Source: Lysobacteraceae bacterium SCN 69-320 (GTDB taxonomy: Bacteria > Pseudomonadota > Gammaproteobacteria > Xanthomonadales > Rhodanobacteraceae). From it: a stretch of DNA of 64,000 nt. The translations under genes were made by a program, and so were the position numbers. Location: positions 1 through 64,000 of the forward strand of contig MEFP01000013.1 in NCBI GenBank assembly GCA_001725155.1. The letters run 5' to 3'. Below the pieces are notes generated by a model, which saw only the letters and a list, made by a program, of their open reading frames with translations, ran no database searches and had not been told where the DNA came from. Position 1 is the first letter of the stretch. Every line of letters begins with the position of its first letter. This document shows positions 54,901 through 62,550 of the stretch, piece after piece.

Positions 54901-55290
54901 GGCAAGCCGCGCCTCGGCGGCACGCATGTGCTCGTCGTCGACAATGAAGCGCCGGCGCTGGAAGCATTGCGCAGCCTGCTGCTCGGCTGGGGTTGCAGCG
55001 TCGCTGCCGCCGCCGACGGGCCCGCCGCGGCGCGCGCGCTCGACGCGCAGGCCGCCGATCTCTGGCTGTTTGACTACCACCTCGACGATGACGACACCGG
55101 CGTGGCCCTGCACGAACGCCTGAGCGCCAGCCACGGCGCGCGCCCGGCCGTGATCATGAGCGCCGATGCCGGCGAGTCCGTGCGCAAGGCCGTCTACGAA
55201 GCCGGCCTGCCATTGCTGATCAAACCATTGAAGCCGCTTGCGCTGAAGTCGGTGCTCGACCGGCTGCTGGCGGCGCGGGCGGTGAGATGA
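51964..55290 (+). CDS. CrbS-like hybrid histidine kinase with sodium:solute symporter domain
   Basis: 1,108 residues. The N-terminal 480 or so residues form an SSS/PutP-like transporter domain with about 13 helices (YALSLAVYCTSWTFYGTVTQAA). Then a PAS domain (about 610-715), a coiled coil, HisKA with IGHDLMQPLHAAHLF (unusual LMQPL instead of EIRTPL), HATPase (NFLANAVRY, DTGPGIAP, GLGLGLAI) and a C-terminal receiver (LWLFDYHLDDDDTG). The layout matches CrbS/acetate-switch kinases, which act with the LuxR-type regulator CrbR on short-chain acid use genes. A LuxR regulator lies at 57759. CrbS sensing of acetate or, here, hydroxybutyrate is inferred. Confidence 0.87.
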   Translation: MLSVGPVVLAALVWLGALFGVALYAERRPAGLARHWAYVYALSLAVYCTSWTFYGTVTQAARYGWPLPPTFIGTILLYVFAALALVKLVRLARASNASSLADLIATRLGKSTGVAASVTAVAALGLVPYIALQLKAVAMSYATLTHSAAEAPQSLWQDGALYVAFAMTLFAMLFGTRRVGAAEHNRGLVLAIAFESLFKLAAMLALGVFVLFGLDLPAQAAAAPRPMAGGFLPLVLLGVLAMFTLPHQFHVGVVECRDEAHVRTARWLFPLYLLLIALPLLPLANAGDALLANTGLSPDLYVLALPLSQGHEGLALFAFLGGLSAATGMVVVSTLTLSLMIGNHWLAPGLLRSAWRRSGDGDLRGTVLLLRRLGIAAIMLLAWAYNRLIAGNEALADVGAVSFSALGTLTPALAFAVWRPQTPPRAVIAGIAAGFAIWCWALLVPLAAQVRGVAPGWLEQGLYGQPWLAPDALFGLTGWSRLGRAVAASLFVGTLVTVVIAIWRPDPLREKPGFDQRALRNAGRRFLPEQRLDELLQHAPARGVVPAAIEARVEGELAAVLGSTSARLLLDAAQREAGAGLDTVAAIVGEVSQELRFNQRLLEAALENMSQGISVVDAQLRLVAWNRRYVELFGFPENMLRVGVPVAELAGWALQRLPHRGSAEAALERRLAFMRAGTPHLSERVFPDGSIVEIRGNPMPGGGFVATFTEVTAFRHAEAALIQANENLEQRVADRTTLLEYAKREAERANDAKSRFLAAIGHDLMQPLHAAHLFTDALAQQIAVPAQRDLVAQTRGALDSTTDLLTGLLDMSRLEAGGLTAQPREFPLADVLDPLASEFRALAAERGLALRYRASGAWVRSDPQLLRRVLQNFLANAVRYTAAGRVLLGLRRAGTRLRIEVHDTGPGIAPEQQRAIFEEFRRGDDAAGPGLGLGLAIAERMAQLLDAPLDLRSRLGRGTVFAITLPLAAARRREEPAAAGKPRLGGTHVLVVDNEAPALEALRSLLLGWGCSVAAAADGPAAARALDAQAADLWLFDYHLDDDDTGVALHERLSASHGARPAVIMSADAGESVRKAVYEAGLPLLIKPLKPLALKSVLDRLLAARAVR

Positions 55291-55347
55291 AGCGCGACGT
55301 TCAGCAACGCGTGCTCGACCGTCGGCGTTTGACCGCGGCAATCCTCG

Positions 55348-55959
55348 TTACTGAGGCGTCCATTCGATGCGCTCGTACGCGCTGTGCAGCAGTCTTTCCA
55401 GTGCCCAGACCTCGACCGGCGCGACTTCGCCATAGTCGGTGACTTGCCAGCTATCGGCATGCCCGCGCAGGGTGATGGTCACCCAATAATCATCCGTCCA
55501 GCCAGCCATGTAGTTGTTCTTGGTAGCGCTGCGGCGGGCACGCTGGCCGAGCTGGGCAAGGCGCGCGAAGGTGGCTGGACTGATTTCGCCGCGAAAGCGG
55601 CCGCCGTGTCCCTGTGTGTGGTCGACGAGTGCCGCGCTGCCGTCGCGATGCAACGTCATGCGGTAGTCGGGGCAGTCGCCGAAGCAGATGCTGCGTTCGA
55701 ACACGATGACATCGAACGGAACTACATCCTGGTCGAGAGGCTTGCGATCGTTGAACGCCTGGGAACCGAAGTGCTTTCCGTGTTCGGCCAGACGATTGTC
55801 GAAGCCGTCGTCGGGATCGCAGCTCATGCCGCTGCTGCCGCCTTGCAGCAGCGCCGGCACCGTGGCGATGCCTGCGAGCACGAAAGCGAAATAGACGGCG
55901 ATATGCAGGCTGCGCAGCAGCGGAGGCGTCGTTTTCGGTTCGTTCGACACTGGGTTCAT
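55348..55959 (-). CDS. DUF6438-type membrane-anchored hypothetical protein
   Basis: 203 residues from the Met at 55959 (ATG 56007 is in frame; neither has a good ribosome site). An N-terminal helix (LHIAVYFAFVLAGIATVPALL) is followed by a periplasmic domain with DVIVFERSICFGDCPDYRMTLHRDGSAALV, the DUF6438 signature (E-x-x-C-F-G-x-C-P-x-Y). Function unknown; two Cys may form a disulphide. A 3' remnant of a paralogue lies at 57036-57137. It converges on the kinase gene. Confidence 0.75.
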   Translation of the reverse strand: MNPVSNEPKTTPPLLRSLHIAVYFAFVLAGIATVPALLQGGSSGMSCDPDDGFDNRLAEHGKHFGSQAFNDRKPLDQDVVPFDVIVFERSICFGDCPDYRMTLHRDGSAALVDHTQGHGGRFRGEISPATFARLAQLGQRARRSATKNNYMAGWTDDYWVTITLRGHADSWQVTDYGEVAPVEVWALERLLHSAYERIEWTPQ

Positions 55960-56175
55960 GTTGCGACTGCACTGGACACCGGAAGCGCTGCAGTGTGCAT
56001 GAATCACTTACCGTGAGGGGCGCCGTTCACCGGCGTGGCTTCCGGAGGGTACAACGGGTCGCGTCCATAGACTTGGCGATGCGTGCGTGATCCCGTTGCG
56101 ATCCGGATCGGATCGCCCCTAATCTCCGCGCCGACGTCCGCTGATGGCAGCGGACGGGACGGACCCGGACGGGAC

Positions 56176-57039
56176 ATGAGCAGACCACTTCGCAAGTTAT
56201 GGGCCGAACAGACGCTGGAGATCCTCGAGCGCGGCCGTTATACCAATCCCTCGGGCGGGACCGTGGAACTGGCCGCAGCGATCGTCGCCTGCCGCGCCGC
56301 CACCCGCCTGTTTTCTCCTCCGATGCTGCACGACTTCCGCGATGCGACCCTGGCCGCCGCATCGCCGGGCTTGGCCATGCGCATCGACGTCGTCAACGAA
56401 ACCACCTTGCAGGGTGTCGCGCGCCTGGCCGGCGAAGCCGGTGACGACGATCTGGCGGCGCTGAACTTCGCCTCCGCGCGCAATCCCGGCGGCGGTTTCC
56501 TCGGCGGCGCGCAGGCGCAGGAGGAATCGCTGGCCCGCAGCTCGGCGCTGTATGCCTCGCAACTGCAGGTGCCGGCGTTCTACGAAGACCATCGCCGCTC
56601 GTCGTCGCTGCTGTATTCGGACGCGATGATCCTGTCGCCGCACTGTCCGGTGTTCCGCGACGACGACGGCGGGCTGCTCGACCGCCCGCATGCGGTCAGC
56701 TTCATCACGAGCGCGGCGCCGAATGCCGGCGCGATCCGGCAGCAGCGCCGCGAGCGCGAACAGCGCGAGATCGAATCCACCTTGCGGCGCCGTGCCGAAT
56801 GCGTGCTCGCGCTGGCGGCAGTTCAAGGCTATCGCCGACTCGTGCTCGGCGCCTGGGGTTGCGGCGTGTTCGGCAACGATCCGCTGCAGGTCGCCGCGGT
56901 ATTTGCGCAGTTGCTGCACGGCGCCTGGCAGGGCCGCTTCGAGCACGTCGTGTTCTCGGTGCTCGACACGTCGCTGGCGCAGTCGACCTTCCGTGCATTT
57001 CGCGACGCGTTGAGCGGGATGGCGTCGGACCGTCGCTAG
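56176..57039 (+). CDS. TIGR02452/DUF2263 microbial PARG-like protein
   Basis: 287 residues. Start ATG 56176 follows GGGAC. N-terminal DUF2263 part (TLEILERGRYTNPSGGTVEL) and the catalytic signature NPGGGFLGGAQAQEESLAR (GGG-x-x-x-G-G-x-x-x-QEE), as in poly(ADP-ribose) glycohydrolases of the bacterial type. GAWGCGVFGNDP is the macrodomain-like loop. It would remove ADP-ribose chains from proteins or DNA. No ADP-ribosyltransferase or toxin gene is nearby. Confidence 0.87.
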   Translation: MSRPLRKLWAEQTLEILERGRYTNPSGGTVELAAAIVACRAATRLFSPPMLHDFRDATLAAASPGLAMRIDVVNETTLQGVARLAGEAGDDDLAALNFASARNPGGGFLGGAQAQEESLARSSALYASQLQVPAFYEDHRRSSSLLYSDAMILSPHCPVFRDDDGGLLDRPHAVSFITSAAPNAGAIRQQRREREQREIESTLRRRAECVLALAAVQGYRRLVLGAWGCGVFGNDPLQVAAVFAQLLHGAWQGRFEHVVFSVLDTSLAQSTFRAFRDALSGMASDRR

Positions 57040-57137
57040 CCCACGTCACCCCGATTCATTCGGAGGTCCAGTCCAGGGCGTTCGTACCGGGCATGCAGCA
57101 GGGTTTCCAGCGCCCGGACCTCGATAGATGCGATTGC
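57036..57137 (-). pseudogene. Remnant of a DUF6438 gene, 3' end
   Basis: The minus strand reads SIEVRALETLLHARYERPGL, aligning with PVEVWALERLLHSAYERIEW at the C-terminus of the intact gene at 55348. The match fades upstream, where the frame reads into unrelated sequence. The stop lies inside the last codons of the PARG gene. This is probably a truncated tandem duplicate separated from its parent by the PARG gene. Confidence 0.65.
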
Positions 57138-57297
57138 TGCGCCGCGTATTGAACGTTCGACGGCTGAGGTCATATGGCCGCGCGGCGGCCTGCGCATCTC
57201 GCGGCGGTACTTCGTCTACGGCGCGGCAGGTGGCCGTGGTGTCATGTTCAGACGAGTGCGATGAGGATAGGCGGGAAGACGGCTGCGTACCGCCGAT

Positions 57298-57552
57298 TCA
57301 CTGCTTGCGCGAACCGCCGGTATCGGCCAGCGGATCGCAGTGCTTGCGCTCGACCGGCGCTTCGCCGAAGCCGCGCGGCGCAGGACCGAAGACAGCTTCG
57401 CGCACGTCGGTGAGATTGTTGCCGACCTCGGCGACCACGACGATGAGTTCGTCGGGCGTCAGGCCCAGGCGCGTGGCCCAATAGTTGAGTTCCCAGGTCA
57501 CGGCGATGTTGATCGTGCCGCTGTGCAGGCCGGCAGGTGGAGTGAGGTGCAT
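57298..57552 (-). CDS. DUF3606 small protein
   Basis: 84 residues from ATG 57552, which has GGAGAG at the right distance. Core (VTWELNYWATRLGLTPDELIVVVAEVGNNLTDVREAVF) matches the DUF3606 pattern of small helical proteins of unknown function. A longer frame to 57609 adds unlike sequence. Next upstream gene on the strand is the LuxR regulator 206 bases away. No partner indicated. Confidence 0.72.
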   Translation of the reverse strand: MHLTPPAGLHSGTINIAVTWELNYWATRLGLTPDELIVVVAEVGNNLTDVREAVFGPAPRGFGEAPVERKHCDPLADTGGSRKQ

Positions 57553-57758
57553 CGCGCTCTCCTTCACGCTTGAATGTTCGGGTGGCTGTTCGCTGCAGCC
57601 ATACGCCAAGGCCGCGGCCGCTGGAACCGCGCGGCACGAGGATCGTGGGCAGTTCCCGACGGCGTGGAGGCATTCGGGCGGCGGAAAGTTTCGCGCCGCC
57701 GCCGCGGCCGTTCAGCGGGCAGTCGCGATTCGGGCCGCGCAGCGGGCGCGGCCGTCGT

Positions 57759-58418
57759 TCAGAGTTGGCGCGCGGGATCGCTGAGTTCGAGCTCGCGCAG
57801 CACCACGCCGGCCTGGGTGCGGTTGCGTACGCCGAGGCGGTCGAAGATCGCCGTCAGATGCGCCTTGACCGTGCGTTCCTGCACGTCGAGGCGATCGGCG
57901 ATCTGCTTGTTCAGCAGGCCCTCGGCGACGAGCACGAGCACGCGGAACTGCTGCGGCGAGAGGCTGGCCAGGCGCGCGGCGAGATCCGCATCCTGGGCCG
58001 AGGACTGCGCCCGCGAGACGCTGCCGCGCAGCACGGCCGGCAGCCATTGCTCGCAGGCCAGCACCGTACGTATCGCGTCGCGCAGTTCGTCCAGGCCCGA
58101 GCTCTTGGGCAGATAACCCGCGGCGCCGTGGTCCAGCGCGCGCCGCACCACGCGCGGATCGTCGTTGGCCGAGACCACGACGACGGCCACGCCCGGATGC
58201 TGGGCGCGGATCGCGGCGAGCCCGGCCAGGCCGTGATTGCCGGGCATGTGCAGGTCGAGCAGGACCAGGTCGATGTCCGGCTCGCGCTCCAGGGTGCCCA
58301 GCACGCCGTCCAGCGAATCGGCTTCGTGCACCTGCAGCCCGGCCACCGCGTCGGCGGCGGCGCCGCGCAGCGCGGCGCGGAACAGCGGATGATCGTCGGC
58401 GATCAGCAGCGAAGGCAT
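57759..58418 (-). CDS. LuxR/NarL-type response regulator (CrbR-like)
   Basis: 219 residues. N-terminal receiver with LIADDHPLFRAAL and phospho-Asp in LVLLDLHMPGNHG, linker, and C-terminal LuxR HTH (QFRVLVLVAEGLLNKQIADRLDVQERTVKAHLTAIFDRLGV). It starts 28 bases after the bdhA-like gene, on the same strand. With the CrbS-like kinase at 51964 it probably forms the pair that controls short-chain acid use genes. Confidence 0.88.
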   Translation of the reverse strand: MPSLLIADDHPLFRAALRGAAADAVAGLQVHEADSLDGVLGTLEREPDIDLVLLDLHMPGNHGLAGLAAIRAQHPGVAVVVVSANDDPRVVRRALDHGAAGYLPKSSGLDELRDAIRTVLACEQWLPAVLRGSVSRAQSSAQDADLAARLASLSPQQFRVLVLVAEGLLNKQIADRLDVQERTVKAHLTAIFDRLGVRNRTQAGVVLRELELSDPARQL

Positions 58419-58446
58419 GGCGGTCCGGCGGCCGCAGCCGGCCTGA

Positions 58447-59211
58447 CTACTGCACCGTCCAGCCGCCGTCGACCGTGATCGTGTGGCCGGTGATGTTGCG
58501 TGCCGGCGGCGAGATCAGGAAGGCGGCGATGCCGGCAAGCTCGTCGAAGCCGATGAACACGCCCTTGGGCATGGGCTTGAGCATGACGTCGCTGACGACC
58601 TGGGCTTCGGGAATGCCGCGCGTGCGCGCCTGGTCGGCGATCTGCTTGTCGACCAGCGGCGTCTTCACGTAGGTCGGGCAGATCGTGTTGATCGTGATGT
58701 CGGTGTTCGCGGTTTCCAGCGCGATGACTTTCGAGAAACCGATGAGGCCGTGCTTGGCCGCGACGTAGGCGCTCTTGTACGGGCTGGCCACGAGCGAATG
58801 GATGGAGCCGATGTTGACGATGCGGCCGAAGCCGCGCTCGCGCATGCCCGGCAGCACGGCGCGCGTCAGCCGCGCGACGCCGACGAGCATGACCTGGACC
58901 AGGAAATCCCACTTGGCGATCGGGAATTCCTCCAGCGGCGCGACGTGCTGCAGGCCGGCGTTGTTGACGAGCACGTCGACCGGCCGCGTCGCGGCGGCCA
59001 GGGCCGCGGCGACGCTGTCGTCGGAGGTCACGTCCAGGGCCAGCGCCTCGGCCGAGCCGCCGGCGGCGAGGATCTGCGCCGCGACGGCGTCGACGGCGCT
59101 GCGGTCGAGGTCGGTCAGGATGATGTGGTGGCCGGCCGCGGCCAGTTCCGTGGCGATGCCGGCGCCGATGCCGCTGCCGGCGCCGGTGATCAGGATGCAG
59201 CGTTGGGTCAT
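58447..59211 (-). CDS. bdhA: 3-hydroxybutyrate dehydrogenase (SDR)
   Basis: 254 residues, short-chain dehydrogenase. NAD-binding TGAGSGIGAGIA; NNAG; catalytic Ser/Tyr/Lys in GSIHSLVASPYKSAYVAAKHG; C-terminal HTITVDGGWTVQ. The motif ASPYKSAYVAAKHGL and CPTYVKTPLVDKQI are hallmarks of D-3-hydroxybutyrate dehydrogenases, which oxidise 3-hydroxybutyrate to acetoacetate. It is divergent from the oligomer hydrolase, with the LuxR regulator next on the strand. Confidence 0.92.
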   Translation of the reverse strand: MTQRCILITGAGSGIGAGIATELAAAGHHIILTDLDRSAVDAVAAQILAAGGSAEALALDVTSDDSVAAALAAATRPVDVLVNNAGLQHVAPLEEFPIAKWDFLVQVMLVGVARLTRAVLPGMRERGFGRIVNIGSIHSLVASPYKSAYVAAKHGLIGFSKVIALETANTDITINTICPTYVKTPLVDKQIADQARTRGIPEAQVVSDVMLKPMPKGVFIGFDELAGIAAFLISPPARNITGHTITVDGGWTVQ

Positions 59212-59307
59212 TGCGATTCTCCTGGCGCAAGCCTAGCAAGCGCTCTGGGCGCCGGCTTGGTACGAAAGTACGATAGCCGAGCATATCCGGCTTGGTAGGG
59301 TTGGCGA

Positions 59308-61149
59308 ATGACTATCGCCCCGATTTCGCGCGCTTCGGCGCTGATGCTGCTGACCCTGCTCGCTGGTTGCGACCGCACCCCGCCCGCGGCTCCGACGGCC
59401 GCTGCGCCGCCCACTGCCAGACCGGCGCCCGCTGCGGCCGCCGCGGAGACGACCGCGATGTTCACCGCCCAACGCGTCACCGAGCACCGCGACGGCGACG
59501 ACCTGCTCAGCGCCGGTCTCGGCCTGGACGGCCTGCGCGTCATGACGCCGCCGGTCTTCGCCAATCCCGAGGCGCCCACGCCGGCCGAACTGCGCCGCCG
59601 CGCGCTCTGGAGCAACTGGCGCGGCATCGCCGATCTGACGCCGGCCGGCGGTTTCGGCAGCGTCTACGGCGAACTGCCGGCGGTGCCCGGCCGCGAATTC
59701 CAGGCGCTGGCGACTCTGCCCGGCGCCCATCAGCCGCATCGCGTGCTCGTGCAGGTTCCCGACGGCTTTGATGCCAAGAAACGCTGTCTCGTCGTCGCCG
59801 CCTCGTCGGGTTCGCGCGGCGTCTACGGCGCGATCGCCGTGGCCGGTCCCTGGGCGCTGCCGAAGGGCTGTGCGGTCGCCTATACCGACAAGGGCGCCGG
59901 CACCGACTACTTCGATCTGGCCGAGCGCCGCGGCGTGCGCATCGACGGCACGAACGGCGGCGCCGACGACGTGCTCGCGTTCAAGCCCGACAGCACGGCC
60001 ACCAGCGGCGTTGCGTTCAAGCACGCGCATTCCAGGGACAACCCCGAAGCCGACTGGGGCCGCCACGTCAAACAGGCCGCCGAATACGGTCTGCGTGCGC
60101 TGACCGAGGCACTGCCGCAGCAGGCGCCGTTCACGTTCGACAACACGCGGGTGATCGCGGTCGGCATTTCCAACGGCGGCGGTGCCGTGCTGCGCGCGGC
60201 CGAACTCGACGGCGACTGGCTCAAGGGGGTGGTCGCCGGCGAACCGAATGTCTACGTCGACGCGGCCGGTTCGCGCACCTTGTACGACTACACCACCGAG
60301 GCGGCGCTGCTGATGCCCTGCGCGCTGCCGAAGCTCGGCCTGCCGGCCGTGCCCGACGTGGCGCAGCGCTGCGCGGCCGCGGTCGCCGCGGGACTGATCG
60401 CCGGCGCCGACCTGCCGGCGCAGCAGGCCGCGGCCTACGACGCGCTGCATGCGCATGGCTGGACCGACGAAGCGCTGCGCGCCGGTTCGATCAGCGTGAC
60501 CTTCGATCTCTGGCGCGCGGTCGCGGTGACTTACGCCTCGGCCTACGGCCGCTACGGCGCCGGCGAAGAGCCGTGCATCGCCGGCTTCGGCGCGCTCAAC
60601 GCCGACGGCACGCCGCGCGCGGTCACGCCAACCGAACGTGCGGCCTGGTGGTCGGACGCCAGCGGCATTCCACCGGGTGCCGGCGTCGCATTCCGCGTGG
60701 CCAAGCCATCCGAGCCGCACGACGCATTGAATTGCCTGCGTGCGCTGTGGACCGGCAGCGACGCAGCGGCTACGCGCGTCAAGGAAGGCATCGCGGCGAC
60801 CAAGGCCAGCCTGCCGCGCAAGGGTCTGCCGATCATGGTCGTGCACGGTCTCGACGACGGCCTGATCCCGGCCGCCTTCAGCAGCGCGCCGTATGCGGCC
60901 GCGGCCAAGGCCGGCGGCGCCGACCTGCGCTATTGGCAGGTGCGCAACGCGCAGCACTTCGATGCGTTCCTCGGCCTGCCGCAATACGGCGCCGCCTATG
61001 TGCCGCTGCTGCCCTATGTCTACCGCGCACTCGACCGCGTCTGGGCGCGGATCGACGGCGGTGCAGAGTTGCCGGCTGACGCCATCATCGCGACGACGCC
61101 GCGCGGCATGGGCAAGGCGCTCGAAGCGAGCCATCTCGCGCTGCCGTAG
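59308..61149 (+). CDS. D-(-)-3-hydroxybutyrate oligomer hydrolase, lipoprotein
   Basis: 613 residues. Signal ends in lipobox LLAGC (about residue 21), then a Pro/Ala-rich linker. The enzyme matches 3HB-oligomer hydrolases (phaY/PhaZ-type, about 60 kDa): EFQALATLPGAHQPHRVLVQVP, GISNGGGAVLRA (lipase box Ser), a Gly-rich NGGADDVLAF, and HGLDDGLIPAAFSSAPYAAAAK near the acid and His residues. It cleaves oligomers from extracellular PHB degradation to 3-hydroxybutyrate. The lipid anchor puts it at the cell envelope. It is divergent from bdhA. Confidence 0.9.
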   Translation: MTIAPISRASALMLLTLLAGCDRTPPAAPTAAAPPTARPAPAAAAAETTAMFTAQRVTEHRDGDDLLSAGLGLDGLRVMTPPVFANPEAPTPAELRRRALWSNWRGIADLTPAGGFGSVYGELPAVPGREFQALATLPGAHQPHRVLVQVPDGFDAKKRCLVVAASSGSRGVYGAIAVAGPWALPKGCAVAYTDKGAGTDYFDLAERRGVRIDGTNGGADDVLAFKPDSTATSGVAFKHAHSRDNPEADWGRHVKQAAEYGLRALTEALPQQAPFTFDNTRVIAVGISNGGGAVLRAAELDGDWLKGVVAGEPNVYVDAAGSRTLYDYTTEAALLMPCALPKLGLPAVPDVAQRCAAAVAAGLIAGADLPAQQAAAYDALHAHGWTDEALRAGSISVTFDLWRAVAVTYASAYGRYGAGEEPCIAGFGALNADGTPRAVTPTERAAWWSDASGIPPGAGVAFRVAKPSEPHDALNCLRALWTGSDAAATRVKEGIAATKASLPRKGLPIMVVHGLDDGLIPAAFSSAPYAAAAKAGGADLRYWQVRNAQHFDAFLGLPQYGAAYVPLLPYVYRALDRVWARIDGGAELPADAIIATTPRGMGKALEASHLALP

Positions 61150-61181
61150 GTTGCGGTGAGCCGCAGGCGAACCGCAACATC
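61147..61181 (+). repeat. REP-like palindrome, copy 1
   Basis: TAGGTTGCGGTGAGCCGCAGGCGAACCGCAACATCG-type unit: TTGCGGT pairs with ACCGCAA around a GC-rich core. It begins inside the stop codon of the oligomer hydrolase gene. Two related units lie at 61319-61353 and 61374-61410 in the opposite orientation. Confidence 0.7.
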
Positions 61182-61203
61182 GAGGTGCTTCCGCTGACCG
61201 CGA

Positions 61204-61230
61204 CACCGCACGGCGTACCGCCGTGCGGTG
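61204..61230 (+). terminator. Perfect hairpin between REP-like units
   Basis: CACCGCACGGCG (61204-61215), loop TAC, CGCCGTGCGGTG (61219-61230). The 12-bp perfect stem lies 55 bases after the hydrolase gene; no T-run. It may help end the transcript or belong to the repeat cluster. Confidence 0.5.
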
Positions 61231-61318
61231 GATCGACAGATCCGCCGGACCTGCGCTGCCACGCACCCGGGCTCGGGCCAGGCATCGACCGATGTCTTCG
61301 TTTATGCCGGACAGCGCG

Positions 61319-61353
61319 ACGTTGCGGTTCGCCCGAGGGCTAACCGCAACCTG
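61319..61353 (-). repeat. REP-like palindrome, copy 2
   Basis: ACGTTGCGGTTCGCCCGAGG...TAACCGCAACCTG: inverted relative to copy 1 and with a changed core, but both ends TTGCGGTT/AACCGCAA are kept. Confidence 0.65.
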
Positions 61354-61373
61354 CCGTTCGGTTTCATCTGCAC

Positions 61374-61410
61374 GACGTTGCGGTTCGCCTGCAGCTCACC
61401 ACAACCTACG
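61374..61410 (-). repeat. REP-like palindrome, copy 3
   Basis: ACGTTGCGGTTCGCCTGCAG...TCACCACAACCTACG: the reverse complement of copy 1 with three or four changes. Copies 2 and 3 are 20 bases apart. Together with copy 1 they flank the 61204 hairpin in the hydrolase-DUF2167 gap. Confidence 0.7.
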
Positions 61411-61436
61411 CGTGCTCTCGCCGACCTGTCGTGGTG

Positions 61437-62339
61437 TCAGGCCTTCTTGCCCGTGAAGAACGACTTGATCGCTGCGCCCGCGGCGATCAGGCCGACGATC
61501 ACGAGCTTGAACGACTTGGCCAGGAATGCCGCGATCAGTGCGAACAGGCCCAGCTTCTTGGCCGCTACGCCGCCGATCAGCGCGGCCAGGCCGTAGCCGG
61601 CGACCTTGTCGGTGGACGCGTTGAAGTCGGCGTAGCGCTTGCCGTCCATGAACGCGACCTGGCTCAGCAGGGTCTTGGCCATCGGCTTCTGCGCCTCGAC
61701 GTGCGATGCCGTGGTGATGAGGTTCAGCGAGACATAGCCTTCGCGGCCGAGCACGTAGGTGTTGTAGTTGACCGTGTTGTCTTCGCCGGCAGCGGCGCCC
61801 TTGGTGCGCGCCTCGGCCGACCAGACCAGGCGCTGGGTCGCGCTGTCGTAGCTCGGCGATTCGATCCAGCGCGTGACCTCCAGCGCCGGAATGCCCATCT
61901 GCACGCGGCGCTTGTTGCCGGCCTCGGTGCCTTCCTTGATGTTGTTCAGCAGTTCGTCGGCGTCCCAGTGCTTGGCGTCCTCGTCCTCGATGTAGCCGGC
62001 CGGGTCGTAGTCGACCGAGACCATCCAGTCGCCGCCGTTGTCCTGGGAAGTCGGCACGATCAGGCCGATGAAGTTCGGATCGCTGCCGTTGCCCATGGCT
62101 TCCATGAGCTCGGTCGCTTCGCGCGTCGGGATGAAGCCGTAGCCTTCGGGCAGCTGCAAGGTGGCCTGGTTGCGCAGGTCGATGCGGCGCGGACCGGGCT
62201 GTAGCGCCTTGGCGGCGTTGGACCAGGCGCTGTTCGCGGCGGTCTCGGCCGGCGAGTCCTGCGCGGCGGCAGTGAAAACGGGCGCGAGCAGCAGCGCTGC
62301 GACGCAGACGAGCCAACGGTTCCAGCGCGAGCCGGCCAT
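61437..62339 (-). CDS. DUF2167 membrane protein
   Basis: 300 residues from ATG 62339 with AGGGAG 7 bases upstream. Signal-like helix (WLVCVAALLLAPVFTAAAQ), then the DUF2167 body (IDLRNQATLQLPEGYGFIP; GDWMVSVDYDPAGYIEDEDA; NTYVLGREGYVSLNLI) and a C-terminal membrane pair (LIGGVAAKKLGLFALIAAFLAKSFKLVIVGLIAAG). Function unknown. It is preceded by its own promoter region and lies before REP-like repeats; no operon partner. Confidence 0.85.
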   Translation of the reverse strand: MAGSRWNRWLVCVAALLLAPVFTAAAQDSPAETAANSAWSNAAKALQPGPRRIDLRNQATLQLPEGYGFIPTREATELMEAMGNGSDPNFIGLIVPTSQDNGGDWMVSVDYDPAGYIEDEDAKHWDADELLNNIKEGTEAGNKRRVQMGIPALEVTRWIESPSYDSATQRLVWSAEARTKGAAAGEDNTVNYNTYVLGREGYVSLNLITTASHVEAQKPMAKTLLSQVAFMDGKRYADFNASTDKVAGYGLAALIGGVAAKKLGLFALIAAFLAKSFKLVIVGLIAAGAAIKSFFTGKKA

Positions 62340-62550
62340 ACGGATACTCCCTGAATGAATGGCCGCGGCGCGGCCCTGACTGAACCGCCGCGCACGCACG
62401 GTTACGACGGCGAATTCCCCGGCCGAAGTCTACTATCGGCGTGAAAATTTCGTCGATTCAGCCTGGGCCGCGGCGCAGTCATCGGCGTATGCAGGTCGGC
62501 GAATCGCTGCGGCCGGCGTCCCCGGCGCAAGCCGCAGCCCCGTCAGCCGC

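Noticed and set aside
61147-61410. CRISPR array
   Set aside because: Repeats are palindromic, in both orientations, unevenly spaced and only three; no cas genes.
61228-61596. Small + strand frames through the REP-like region
   Set aside because: They run through repeats and into the antisense of the DUF2167 gene.
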